NCBI GenBank assembly: GCA_002309635.1
Contig: DBXO01000014.1
Coordinates: forward strand, 56,302 to 120,301
DNA from: Ruminococcus flavefaciens
GTDB lineage: Bacteria > Bacillota > Clostridia > Oscillospirales > Ruminococcaceae
Length of the DNA: 64,000 bases
Reading direction: 5' to 3'
Part shown: in pieces, positions 57,283-64,000 of the stretch
How the letters are laid out: each line of letters starts with the position of its first letter
Position numbering within the stretch: position 1 is the stretch's first letter
The notes under the pieces: model-generated
The model's input: only the letters and a program-made list of their open reading frames with translations
Database searches by the model: none
What the model was told of the DNA's origin: nothing
Made by a program: the position numbers and the translations under genes

Positions 57283-58398
57283 ATGGCAGATAAAATTTTG
57301 GTCACACGTTCCTCCATGCCTGATTATGAGGAATACTGTGAAGAGATCAAGGAACTATGGGACAGCCACTGGCTGACCAATATGGGCGCCAAGCACAAGG
57401 AGCTTCAGGCAGAGCTCGAAAAGTATCTTGACGTACCCCATACAGTGCTTTATACAAACGGTCATCTTGCACTTGAAAACGTGATCGCCGCTATGAATTT
57501 CCCCAAAAACGGAGAAGTGATAACTACTCCGTTTACATTTGCTTCAACTACACACGCAATAGTCCGCAACGGACTTGTTCCCGTTTTCTGTGACATAGAC
57601 CCTGTTGATTATACTATCGACGTTACGAAGATAGAGGCGCTTATCACCGACAAGACCTGCGCTATCGTGCCCGTCCACGTTTACGGTAATGTCTGCAACG
57701 TGGAGGAGATACAGAGGATAGCCGACAAGTACGGACTGAAGGTCATATACGACGCTGCTCACGCCTTCGGTGTAAAGTACAAGGGAGTAAGCTCGGCTAA
57801 CTTCGGTGACGCTTCGATGTTCAGCTTCCACGCAACAAAAGTGTTCAACACTATAGAGGGCGGTGCGGTATGCTTCAAGAAGGACAGCATGGTGCAGCTC
57901 CTCAACGATATGAAGAATTTCGGTATACACGGTCCCGAATCTGTTGAGTTCGTGGGCGGAAACGCTAAGATGAACGAGTTTCAGGCTGCAATGGGAATAT
58001 GCAATCTCCGTCACCTGGACAGGGAGATCGCAAAGCGCAGGGCTGTAATGGAACGCTATAATGCAAGACTTTCGGGCACGGACGGTATCATACTCTGTCC
58101 AAAGCAGAAGGACGTTGAGCCCAATTACGCTTATTATCCTGTTGTGTTCGAGCCCTCGCTGTTCGGCTCTACGAGGAACGAGGTCTTCGCTGCACTTGCG
58201 GAAAACGGTATCGGAGCAAGAAAGTACTTCTATCCGCTGACCAATACATTTGACTGCTTCCACGGTGCATACGATATAGACAATACTCCCGTTGCGCTGC
58301 ATATAAGCAAGAGAGTGCTTACGCTCCCGCTGTATGCCGACCTCAGTATCGAGGACGTTGACAGGATATGTGACGTTATACTCAGCTGCAGGAAATAA
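57283..58398 (+). CDS. DegT/DnrJ/EryC1/StrS-family sugar aminotransferase
   Basis: A 371-aa PLP enzyme that adds an amino group to a keto sugar nucleotide. Seen: NGHLALENVIAAM, TTPFTFASTTHAIVRNGLVPVFCDID, VIYDAAHAFGVKYKG (Asp to PLP), the Schiff-base Lys in FSFHATKVFNTIEGG, and MNEFQAAMG. It is close to ordinary members of the family and of normal length. ATG 57283 follows GAGGTG. With the GNAT before it, it could make an N-acetylated amino sugar; its keto-sugar substrate is not clear from the genes here. Confidence 0.88.
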   Translation: MADKILVTRSSMPDYEEYCEEIKELWDSHWLTNMGAKHKELQAELEKYLDVPHTVLYTNGHLALENVIAAMNFPKNGEVITTPFTFASTTHAIVRNGLVPVFCDIDPVDYTIDVTKIEALITDKTCAIVPVHVYGNVCNVEEIQRIADKYGLKVIYDAAHAFGVKYKGVSSANFGDASMFSFHATKVFNTIEGGAVCFKKDSMVQLLNDMKNFGIHGPESVEFVGGNAKMNEFQAAMGICNLRHLDREIAKRRAVMERYNARLSGTDGIILCPKQKDVEPNYAYYPVVFEPSLFGSTRNEVFAALAENGIGARKYFYPLTNTFDCFHGAYDIDNTPVALHISKRVLTLPLYADLSIEDVDRICDVILSCRK

Positions 58399-58405
58399 GT
58401 ATAAT
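58376..58405 (+). promoter_or_regulatory. Possible internal promoter ahead of capEFG
   Basis: TTATAC, an 18-base spacer and TATAAT in the 78-bp gap before capE. A small hairpin GGTCAA/TTGACC follows at 58422-58439. It may give capEFG a second promoter. Confidence 0.35.
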
Positions 58406-58476
58406 AAATGCGACCCGTTGGTCAACGGAGATTGACCTTAAAATATGTGAATAAGATAGTTCGGAGGAATATGAAA

Positions 58477-59520
58477 ATGTCATTATTTAAAGATGCGACC
58501 CTTATGATCACAGGCGGTACAGGCAGCTTCGGAAACGCAGTTCTCAACCGCTTCCTTAAAACCGATATCGGCGAGATAAGAATATTCTCCCGTGACGAGA
58601 AAAAGCAGGACGATATGCGTCATCATTTTCAGGCAACAATGCCTGAGGTAGCCGACAAGATCAAGTTCTATATCGGCGACGTCCGCGACTTACAGTCCGT
58701 AAGAGGCGCTATGTACGGCGTGGACTACATTTTCCACGCTGCTGCTCTCAAACAGGTGCCCTCATGCGAGTTCTTCCCTATGGAGGCTGTACGCACAAAC
58801 GTTATCGGTACCGATAATGTGCTCACAGCTGCTATCGAGGCAGGCGTAAAGAGTGTTATCTGCCTTTCTACAGATAAGGCTGCATACCCCATAAACGCTA
58901 TGGGTATATCAAAGTCTCTCGAGGAAAAGGTGGCTATCGCAAAGTCAAGAACATCTGGCAATACCAAGATATGCTGCACCCGCTACGGCAACGTAATGTG
59001 CAGCCGCGGTTCGGTTATCCCGCTGTGGATAGATCAGATCGCAAGCGGTCAGCCAATCACTCTCACAGAGCCTACAATGACACGTTTCATCATGTCCCTC
59101 GAGGAGGCTGTTGACCTCGTTCTCTTTGCCTTTGAAAAAGGTGAGAACGGAGACCTCCTTATACAGAAGGCTCCCGCTTGTACCATACAGACTCAGGCAG
59201 AGGCTGTATGCGAGCTTTTCGGCGGCAAGAAGGAGGATATCAAGATAATCGGTATCCGTCACGGTGAAAAGATGTATGAGACTCTCCTTACCAATGAGGA
59301 ATGCGCAAAGGCCATAGATATGGGCGATTTCTACCGCGTTCCCGCTGATAACAGAGGTCTTAACTACGATAAGTACTTCAAGGAGGGCGATGAAAAGAGA
59401 AACGTCCTCACAGAGTTCAATTCAAGCAATACAAAGCTCCTTACAGTTGCCGAGACAAAGGAAAAGATAGCTTCACTTTCATACATTCAGGAGCGCCTCG
59501 CAGAAATGGGGTTAAACTGA
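58477..59520 (+). CDS. capE: UDP-GlcNAc 4,6-dehydratase/5-epimerase CapE
   Basis: A 347-aa extended short-chain dehydrogenase that starts UDP-N-acetyl-L-fucosamine synthesis from UDP-GlcNAc. Seen: NAD motif MITGGTGSFGNAVL and the family's catalytic region LSTDKAAYPINAMGISKSLEEK (split here as STDKAAYPI and NAMGISKS). Also the conserved RYGNVMCSRGSVIPLW. FlaA1/PseB is similar, but the following capF and capG point to CapE. ATG 58477 is chosen: GGAGG is 9 bases before it, while ATG 58471 is too close. Its stop overlaps the capF ATG by one base. Confidence 0.88.
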   Translation: MSLFKDATLMITGGTGSFGNAVLNRFLKTDIGEIRIFSRDEKKQDDMRHHFQATMPEVADKIKFYIGDVRDLQSVRGAMYGVDYIFHAAALKQVPSCEFFPMEAVRTNVIGTDNVLTAAIEAGVKSVICLSTDKAAYPINAMGISKSLEEKVAIAKSRTSGNTKICCTRYGNVMCSRGSVIPLWIDQIASGQPITLTEPTMTRFIMSLEEAVDLVLFAFEKGENGDLLIQKAPACTIQTQAEAVCELFGGKKEDIKIIGIRHGEKMYETLLTNEECAKAIDMGDFYRVPADNRGLNYDKYFKEGDEKRNVLTEFNSSNTKLLTVAETKEKIASLSYIQERLAEMGLN

Positions 59521-60719
59521 TGAATGTACTCGTAACAGGCGCAAAGGGCTTCGCAGGAAGGAACCTGGTGGAGAACCTCAGGAATATCCGCGACGGCAAG
59601 AACCGCACACGCGGCTTTCAGATAGAGGAGATATACGAATTCGATATCGATACGGACAAGGCTCTCCTTGACGGTTACTGCGCAAAGGCTGACTTTGTTT
59701 TCAATCTTGCAGGCGTTAACCGCCCAAAGGAAAACAGCGAGTTCATGTCGGGCAATTTCGGATTTGCAAGCGAACTTCTCGACACTCTCAAAAAGCACAG
59801 GAACACCTGCCCCGTAATGATATCCAGCTCTATACAGGCTACACTTATCGGAAGATACGGCGAGTCAGACTACGGCAAGTCAAAGCTTGCAGGGGAGAAC
59901 CTTTTCTTTGATTACGGTAAGGAAACAGGCGCAAAGGTGCTTGTTTACCGTTTCCCGAACCTCTTCGGAAAGTGGAGCAGACCGAACTACAACAGCGCTG
60001 TTGCCACATTCTGCAACAATATCGCGAATGACCTTCCCATACAGGTCAACGACCGCTCTACTCAGCTGGAGCTCCTCTATATCGACGACCTTGTTGAGGA
60101 GATGTTCGACGCTCTTGAAAACAAGGAGCACCGCTGCGAATACGACGGACTTGATCCTGTTGCGAAAGATAACGGAAAGTACTGCTACGTTCCAACAACT
60201 CATAAGGTAACTCTCGGCGAGATAGTTGATCTTCTCGAAAGCTTCAAGGCTCAGCCGGGCACCCTTATCATGCCCGAGATACCGGATAACAGCTTTGCAA
60301 AGAAGCTCTATTCCATGTATCTCAGCTATCTCCCCAGGGAGAAGACCATATTCGATCTTAAGATGAACTGCGATGACAGAGGAAGCTTCACGGAGCTCCT
60401 CAAGACCATGAACTGCGGACAGTTCAGCGTGAATATCTCCAAGCCGGGCATCACAAAGGGTCAGCACTGGCATAACAGCAAGTGGGAATTCTTCATCGTG
60501 GTTGCAGGTCACGGACTTATCCAGGAGCGCAGGATAGGCTCCGACGAGGTAATAGAGTTTGAGGTGAGCGGGGATAAGATACAGGCTGTACATATGCTTC
60601 CCGGCTATACCCACAACATAATTAATCTCTCCGATACGGAGAACCTTGTTACGGTAATGTGGGCAAACGAGCAGTTTGACCCTCAGCACCCAGATACTTT
60701 CTTTGAGGTAGTGAAATAA
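59520..60719 (+). CDS. capF: Bifunctional reductase/epimerase CapF
   Basis: A 399-aa two-domain enzyme of UDP-L-FucNAc synthesis. The N-terminal short-chain dehydrogenase (LVTGAKGFAGRNLVENL; YGESDYGKSKLAGEN) reduces C4. The C-terminal cupin (about 285-399; GITKGQHWHNSKWEFF and LPGYTHNIINL, with metal-binding His residues) epimerises C3. This fused order is specific to CapF. It overlaps its neighbours by one base on each side, so capE-capF-capG are coupled. Confidence 0.93.
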   Translation: MNVLVTGAKGFAGRNLVENLRNIRDGKNRTRGFQIEEIYEFDIDTDKALLDGYCAKADFVFNLAGVNRPKENSEFMSGNFGFASELLDTLKKHRNTCPVMISSSIQATLIGRYGESDYGKSKLAGENLFFDYGKETGAKVLVYRFPNLFGKWSRPNYNSAVATFCNNIANDLPIQVNDRSTQLELLYIDDLVEEMFDALENKEHRCEYDGLDPVAKDNGKYCYVPTTHKVTLGEIVDLLESFKAQPGTLIMPEIPDNSFAKKLYSMYLSYLPREKTIFDLKMNCDDRGSFTELLKTMNCGQFSVNISKPGITKGQHWHNSKWEFFIVVAGHGLIQERRIGSDEVIEFEVSGDKIQAVHMLPGYTHNIINLSDTENLVTVMWANEQFDPQHPDTFFEVVK

Positions 60720-61903
60720 TGGATATAAGAACAGATTATTCGGATATAAAATGGAAAAACAACGGCAAGCTGAAGCTTCTTATCATCGTCGGAACAAGAC
60801 CTGAGATAATCCGTCTTGCCGCAGTTATAAACAAGTGCAGAGAGTACTTCGACTGCATACTCGCACATACAGGCCAGAACTACGACTACAACCTCAACGG
60901 CGTGTTCTTCAAGGACTTAAAGCTTGCAGACCCGGAGGTATACATGGACGCTGTAGGCGATGACCTTGGAGCTACAGTGGGCAATATCATCAACTGCTCA
61001 TACAAGCTAATGAGCCAGATAAAGCCTGACGCTATGCTCATTCTCGGCGACACGAATTCGTGCCTTTCGGCTATTCCCGCAAAGAGACTCCATATCCCGA
61101 TATTCCACATGGAAGCAGGAAACCGCTGCAAGGACGAGTGCCTCCCCGAGGAGACGAACCGCCGTATCGTTGATATAATCAGCGATGTCAACCTTGCTTA
61201 CTCCGAGCATGCGAGACGTTATCTTGCAGACTGCGGACTTCCCAAGGAGAGAACTTACGTTACAGGTTCTCCTATGGCAGAGGTGCTTCATCAGAACCTT
61301 GCCGAGATAGAGGCTTCGGATATACACAAGAAGCTTGGCCTTGAAAAGGGCAAATATATACTCCTTTCTGCTCACCGTGAGGAAAATATCGACACGGAAA
61401 AGAACTTCATGAGCCTTTTCACTGCTATCAACAAAATGGCTGAAAAGTACGACATGCCGATTCTTTACAGCTGCCACCCGCGCTCGAAAAAGCGCCTTGA
61501 GGCAAGCGGCTTCAAGCTTGACAGGAGAGTTATACAGCATGAGCCTCTTGGTTTCCATGACTATAACTGCCTGCAGATGAACGCTTTCGCAGTTGTTTCC
61601 GACAGCGGTACTCTTCCCGAGGAGAGCAGCTTTTTTACAAGCGTAGGACATCCTTTCCCTGCAATATGCATAAGGACTTCCACAGAGCGCCCCGAGGCAC
61701 TCGACAAGGCCTGCTTCATACTTGCGGGTATCGACGAGAAGTCACTCCTACAGGCAGTAGATACAGCTGTTGAGATGAACAGGAACGGCGATTACGGTAT
61801 CCCTGTTCCCGATTATGTTGAGGAGAACGTATCCAATAAGGTCGTAAAGATAATCCAGTCCTACACAGGCGTTGTTGATAAGATGGTATGGAGAAAGTTC
61901 TGA
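60719..61903 (+). CDS. capG: UDP-N-acetyl 2-epimerase CapG
   Basis: A 394-aa non-hydrolysing UDP-sugar 2-epimerase, the last step to UDP-L-FucNAc. Seen: IIVGTRPEIIRLAAVI, HTGQNYDYNLNGVFF, LGDTNSC, HMEAGNRCKDECLPEETNR, LSAHREENID and SDSGTLPEESSF. Its place after capE and capF separates it from WecB/MnaA, the ManNAc-making relatives. It ends the operon, 20 bp before a terminator. Confidence 0.92.
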   Translation: MDIRTDYSDIKWKNNGKLKLLIIVGTRPEIIRLAAVINKCREYFDCILAHTGQNYDYNLNGVFFKDLKLADPEVYMDAVGDDLGATVGNIINCSYKLMSQIKPDAMLILGDTNSCLSAIPAKRLHIPIFHMEAGNRCKDECLPEETNRRIVDIISDVNLAYSEHARRYLADCGLPKERTYVTGSPMAEVLHQNLAEIEASDIHKKLGLEKGKYILLSAHREENIDTEKNFMSLFTAINKMAEKYDMPILYSCHPRSKKRLEASGFKLDRRVIQHEPLGFHDYNCLQMNAFAVVSDSGTLPEESSFFTSVGHPFPAICIRTSTERPEALDKACFILAGIDEKSLLQAVDTAVEMNRNGDYGIPVPDYVEENVSNKVVKIIQSYTGVVDKMVWRKF

Positions 61904-61919
61904 TAATGAATTTGTGATA

Positions 61920-61949
61920 GAAAAGGGCGCACACTTGTGCGCCCTTTTT
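61920..61949 (+). terminator. Intrinsic terminator of the polysaccharide operon
   Basis: AAAAGGGCGCAC-ACTT-GTGCGCCCTTTTT, 17 bp after the capG stop. It can also act for the minus-strand gene that ends at 61970. Confidence 0.93.
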
Positions 61950-61969
61950 CATGTTTTCATTATTCATCC

Positions 61970-62662
61970 TTACAGTACGGAGCTCCTGCCATAGTCGGTG
62001 ACATCGCTGCCGAGCTTTGAGTACAGCTCGGTTACGGTCATCTCCTTGTTTTTTACTGCAAGGAGCTCGTCATCGGTACAGCCAATGAACTCCACAAAAT
62101 CTACCTTTCCGTTGGGAGTGGACAGGGACTTCACGTCCTTGTCGGCAACGAGAATAAAGCCTGTCAGGGCGCTCTTCTGATGAAGGTCGATACCTGTGGT
62201 CTGACCAGTGTAGATGTACTCATCTGCGCGGAACAGCTCGCCGTTTGAGAAGGTTATCCTTGCGACCTTCTGCAATATGCTGCATACGCAGCGGAGCTCC
62301 CCGTCCTCGTCCTCGGGGGCGATACAGGAGCGTTTCAGCCTGAATGTGAACTCCATGCCGTAGCCGCTGATCTCGGGATCGTCGGTCTCTTTTTCAAATA
62401 TTTCGCTGAGACCGTAGGTGACAAAGTGGTAGTATTCGGCGGTCTCGTAAATGCTTATGCCTGTCAGGGGATCGTCGCCGCCAAGCTCCCACGGCACAAG
62501 AACGCCGTAGTGCTTAGGATTTTTCTGGTCGGGATAAAGTTCTTCAAAGGCTGCGGTTATTGCGTCCCAGCCCGAACATTCCGGCTTTTGGAGCTCTATC
62601 ATCTCGTCGGCTTCTTCCTGCGGTTTTTCCTCTTTTTTCCTGAATTTGTCAAACAGTCCCAT
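61970..62662 (-). CDS. SUFU (suppressor of fused) domain protein
   Basis: A 230-aa soluble protein. After a charged start (GLFDKFRKKEEKPQEEADE) it has the SUFU-domain pattern: GWDAITAAFEELYPDQ, then DDPLTGISIYE, YYHFVTYGLSEIFEKE and SGYGMEFTFRLKR. In bacteria such domains occur in immunity-like or unknown proteins. No toxin gene is adjacent, so no role is claimed. AAAGGAG precedes the ATG; a TATAAT lies about 25 bases upstream (62683-62688 on the plus strand) with a poor -35. Confidence 0.75.
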   Translation of the reverse strand: MGLFDKFRKKEEKPQEEADEMIELQKPECSGWDAITAAFEELYPDQKNPKHYGVLVPWELGGDDPLTGISIYETAEYYHFVTYGLSEIFEKETDDPEISGYGMEFTFRLKRSCIAPEDEDGELRCVCSILQKVARITFSNGELFRADEYIYTGQTTGIDLHQKSALTGFILVADKDVKSLSTPNGKVDFVEFIGCTDDELLAVKNKEMTVTELYSKLGSDVTDYGRSSVL

Positions 62663-62801
62663 AATATGCTCCTTTTCTGTGAATTATACTTTTGCTGCCT
62701 GCAGTTTATAATTCCAGTGTAACATATATTCCAGTAAAAATCAACTGATTTAAACGAAAAGGGTGAACGGCTCATTCTGCAGCACATTAATGCTAATAAA
62801 T

Positions 62802-63013
62802 GCACAAAATGTTATATAACAAGCGCGAAATACTATTGCATACTGCCCGTTCTTTTGCTACAATATAGATGTCAAAGCACAAAATGATATGCCGATTTTA
62901 GCATAATATTGAACTTTCCGGGCCTCCGTACACGGTATTTTATTGCCGTATCTGCACTGGGCGGAGCTCGGCAAAAGCACATTATGTTATTCGGTACGAA
63001 CACAAAATGAGAG
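62802..63013 (+). repeat. Four dispersed copies of a 14-bp motif ahead of the GH9 gene
   Basis: Pattern RCACAWWATGWKAK: GCACAAAATGTTAT (62802), GCACAAAATGATAT (62877), GCACATTATGTTAT (62977) and ACACAAAATGAGAG (63000). Copies lie on both sides of the promoter and up to the ribosome site. They may be binding sites for a regulator. The gap 62663-63023 holds these, the promoter, and a possible leader hairpin (CTCCG...CGGAG near 62923-62965). Confidence 0.4.
62836..62864 (+). promoter_or_regulatory. Sigma-A promoter of the GH9 gene
   Basis: TTGCAT, a 17-base spacer, TACAAT; predicted start near 62871, giving a leader of about 150 nt. Confidence 0.65.
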
Positions 63014-63023
63014 GGTATCAATA

Positions 63024-64000
63024 ATGAAAAATCTAACTGTCAAACGCTGTGCGGCTGTTTTTGCAGCCTGTACAGTTCTTGCGGCGGCTATGCCGTTCAA
63101 CAGCGTGCCTGCTGTTGCCGCAGGAAACATCATCAGCAATTCAACATTCGAGAGCGGTACAACAGGCTGGGGAACCTACAAGGAGAGCGGTGGAAAATGC
63201 TCCCTCGGCACTGAGGACGGACAGCTTGCGCTTACAGTTTCCAGCGTCGGAAAGCTCAATTATGCCGTACAGGTATTCTACGACATAGTTCCGCTCTATC
63301 AGAACGGCGTTTACCGTCTAAAGTACGACATTTCCTCAAGTGAACCACGCTATATCGAGGGAATGATACAGCAGAACGGCGGCACTTATCAGGCTTACAC
63401 ATGGAAGGGTCTTCAGCTTACTACCGAGCCTCAGACTGTGGACTATGAGTTCACAATGGAGAAAGAGACCGACATCATGGCAAAGCTGGTCTTCAACTGC
63501 GGTATTCAGGAGAAGTATGAGGGCGAGCTCCCCGAGCATACTATCTATATCGACAACGTTTCACTGGAGCTTGTTGATGACAGTAATGTTGACTACGCTT
63601 CGAGCCGTCCCTATGCTCCGTCCATAAACGTGGATCAGGTGGGCTACAGGACTGACGGAAGGAAGACAGCTGTATTCCGCGACGTTACCGATCAGACTGA
63701 GTTTACAGTTGTGAATGCGGATACCAAAAAGGCTGTTTTCACTGGCAAGATTGAAAACAAGACAGACAACAAGAGCGCCGGCGAGACAGACTGGACGGGC
63801 GATTTCTCATCTGTCAGGGAGGCAGGAAGGTACTACATCTCCTGCGAGGGACTTGACGATTCCTATACCTTTGAGATCGGCGACAAGGTATATTCAAACC
63901 TCCTTGATGACAGCGTAAGAATGCTCTATTTGCAGCGCTGCGGCGTCAAGATAGAGGACAAGGACTTCGGTCACGAGGCCTGCCATACTGATATGGCTAA
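63024..64000 (+). CDS. Secreted GH9 endoglucanase with N-terminal CBM4 (partial, runs off the window)
   Basis: The first 325 residues of a secreted cellulase. Signal peptide about 1-33 (CAAVFAACTVLAAAMPFNSV region); a CBM4/CBM9-type beta sandwich about 34-185 (NIISNSTFESGTTGWGTY to TIYIDNVSLELV); the Ig-like domain that precedes GH9 about 200-290 (INVDQVGYRTDGRKTAVF, FEIGDKVYSN); then the opening of the GH9 catalytic domain (LLDDSVRMLYLQRCGV and FGHEACH). The CBM4-Ig-GH9 order fits ruminococcal endoglucanases or cellobiohydrolases; a C-terminal dockerin is likely but not visible. GAGAGGG precedes the ATG. Confidence 0.9.
   Translation, partial: MKNLTVKRCAAVFAACTVLAAAMPFNSVPAVAAGNIISNSTFESGTTGWGTYKESGGKCSLGTEDGQLALTVSSVGKLNYAVQVFYDIVPLYQNGVYRLKYDISSSEPRYIEGMIQQNGGTYQAYTWKGLQLTTEPQTVDYEFTMEKETDIMAKLVFNCGIQEKYEGELPEHTIYIDNVSLELVDDSNVDYASSRPYAPSINVDQVGYRTDGRKTAVFRDVTDQTEFTVVNADTKKAVFTGKIENKTDNKSAGETDWTGDFSSVREAGRYYISCEGLDDSYTFEIGDKVYSNLLDDSVRMLYLQRCGVKIEDKDFGHEACHTDMA

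Noticed and set aside
1..64000. CRISPR arrays, prophage genes, integrases or rRNA
   Set aside because: Both strands were read for regular spaced repeats and for typical phage, integrase and rRNA features; none was found.

Overview
The window looks like a chromosomal segment from a fibre-degrading anaerobic Firmicute of the Ruminococcus type (Oscillospirales), most like the cellulosome-forming rumen and gut ruminococci. The reasons are: Gram-positive style ribosome binding sites (AAGGAGG) and sigma-A promoters; a secreted CBM22-GH10-CBM22-dockerin-GH43-CBM6 xylanase; a second dockerin protein; a GH9 endoglucanase; an ECF transporter module; and a SipL/SpoIVA spore-coat pair. I see no tRNA, rRNA, CRISPR array, prophage or intact insertion sequence.

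Layout. (1) 1-5.8 kb: a tightly overlapping glycosyltransferase operon (two GT4-like enzymes, a GT-C-like membrane enzyme, a GT2 polyprenyl-phosphate type enzyme, and an LPG-synthase/UPF0104-like membrane protein). (2) 5.9-7.3 kb, minus strand: a small zinc-ribbon protein and pheA (chorismate mutase-prephenate dehydratase). pheA is divergent from ruvC, and both have good sigma-A promoters. (3) 7.5-25.2 kb: a very long same-strand run of housekeeping genes: ruvC, ruvA, an SseB-like gene, ruvB, a cysteine-protease-like protein, glmM, a methyltransferase, a DUF6440 gene, ecfA1-ecfA2-ecfT, a yfhO-like gene, truA, a DUF5711 gene, a CvpA-like gene, a zinc-finger Clp ATPase and a cohesin-like lipoprotein. 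(4) 25.2-31.1 kb: DUF4317 gene, a Nudix hydrolase, the sipL-like/spoIVA pair, an intergenic repeat-like block, and a small divergent pair of an XRE regulator and a membrane protein with palindromic operators.

(5) 31.2-38.0 kb: the xylan/xyloglucan locus, with the large secreted GH10-GH43 enzyme divergent from a cytoplasmic GH31 alpha-xylosidase. The shared 570-bp regulatory region carries a pair of matching palindromes and one perfect 24-bp palindrome. (6) 38.1-46.6 kb: two convergent CPBP-family membrane proteins, a heterodimeric ABC exporter, a lipoprotein, a YbjN-like protein and a CAP-domain dockerin protein, separated by clear terminators and near-consensus promoters. (7) 46.7-61.9 kb: a cell-surface polysaccharide operon behind one strong promoter and a roughly 250-nt folded leader. 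It holds a NeuD-like acetyltransferase, an initiating phosphoglycosyl transferase, an epimerase-GT4 fusion, further glycosyltransferases, a flippase, an ATP-grasp enzyme, two PLP enzymes, a GNAT, and capE-capF-capG, which together make UDP-N-acetyl-L-fucosamine. (8) 62-64 kb: a SUFU-domain protein and the start of a secreted CBM4-GH9 endoglucanase that runs off the end of the window.

How the genes fit together. The outer-surface theme dominates: glycan building at both ends of the window, and plant-fibre breakdown by secreted dockerin enzymes whose products the GH31 enzyme can finish inside the cell. The strongest leads are: the A10 tract at the exact junction of the epimerase-GT fusion (a single-base change would restore two overlapping genes); the paired ATGATA/TATCAT operators between the two hemicellulase genes; the self-contained XRE switch; the structured leader of the polysaccharide operon; a possible cohesin-like lipoprotein; and a spoIVA/sipL pair in a group usually regarded as mostly asporogenous. 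Functions are assigned by reading protein motifs by eye; no database search was run.
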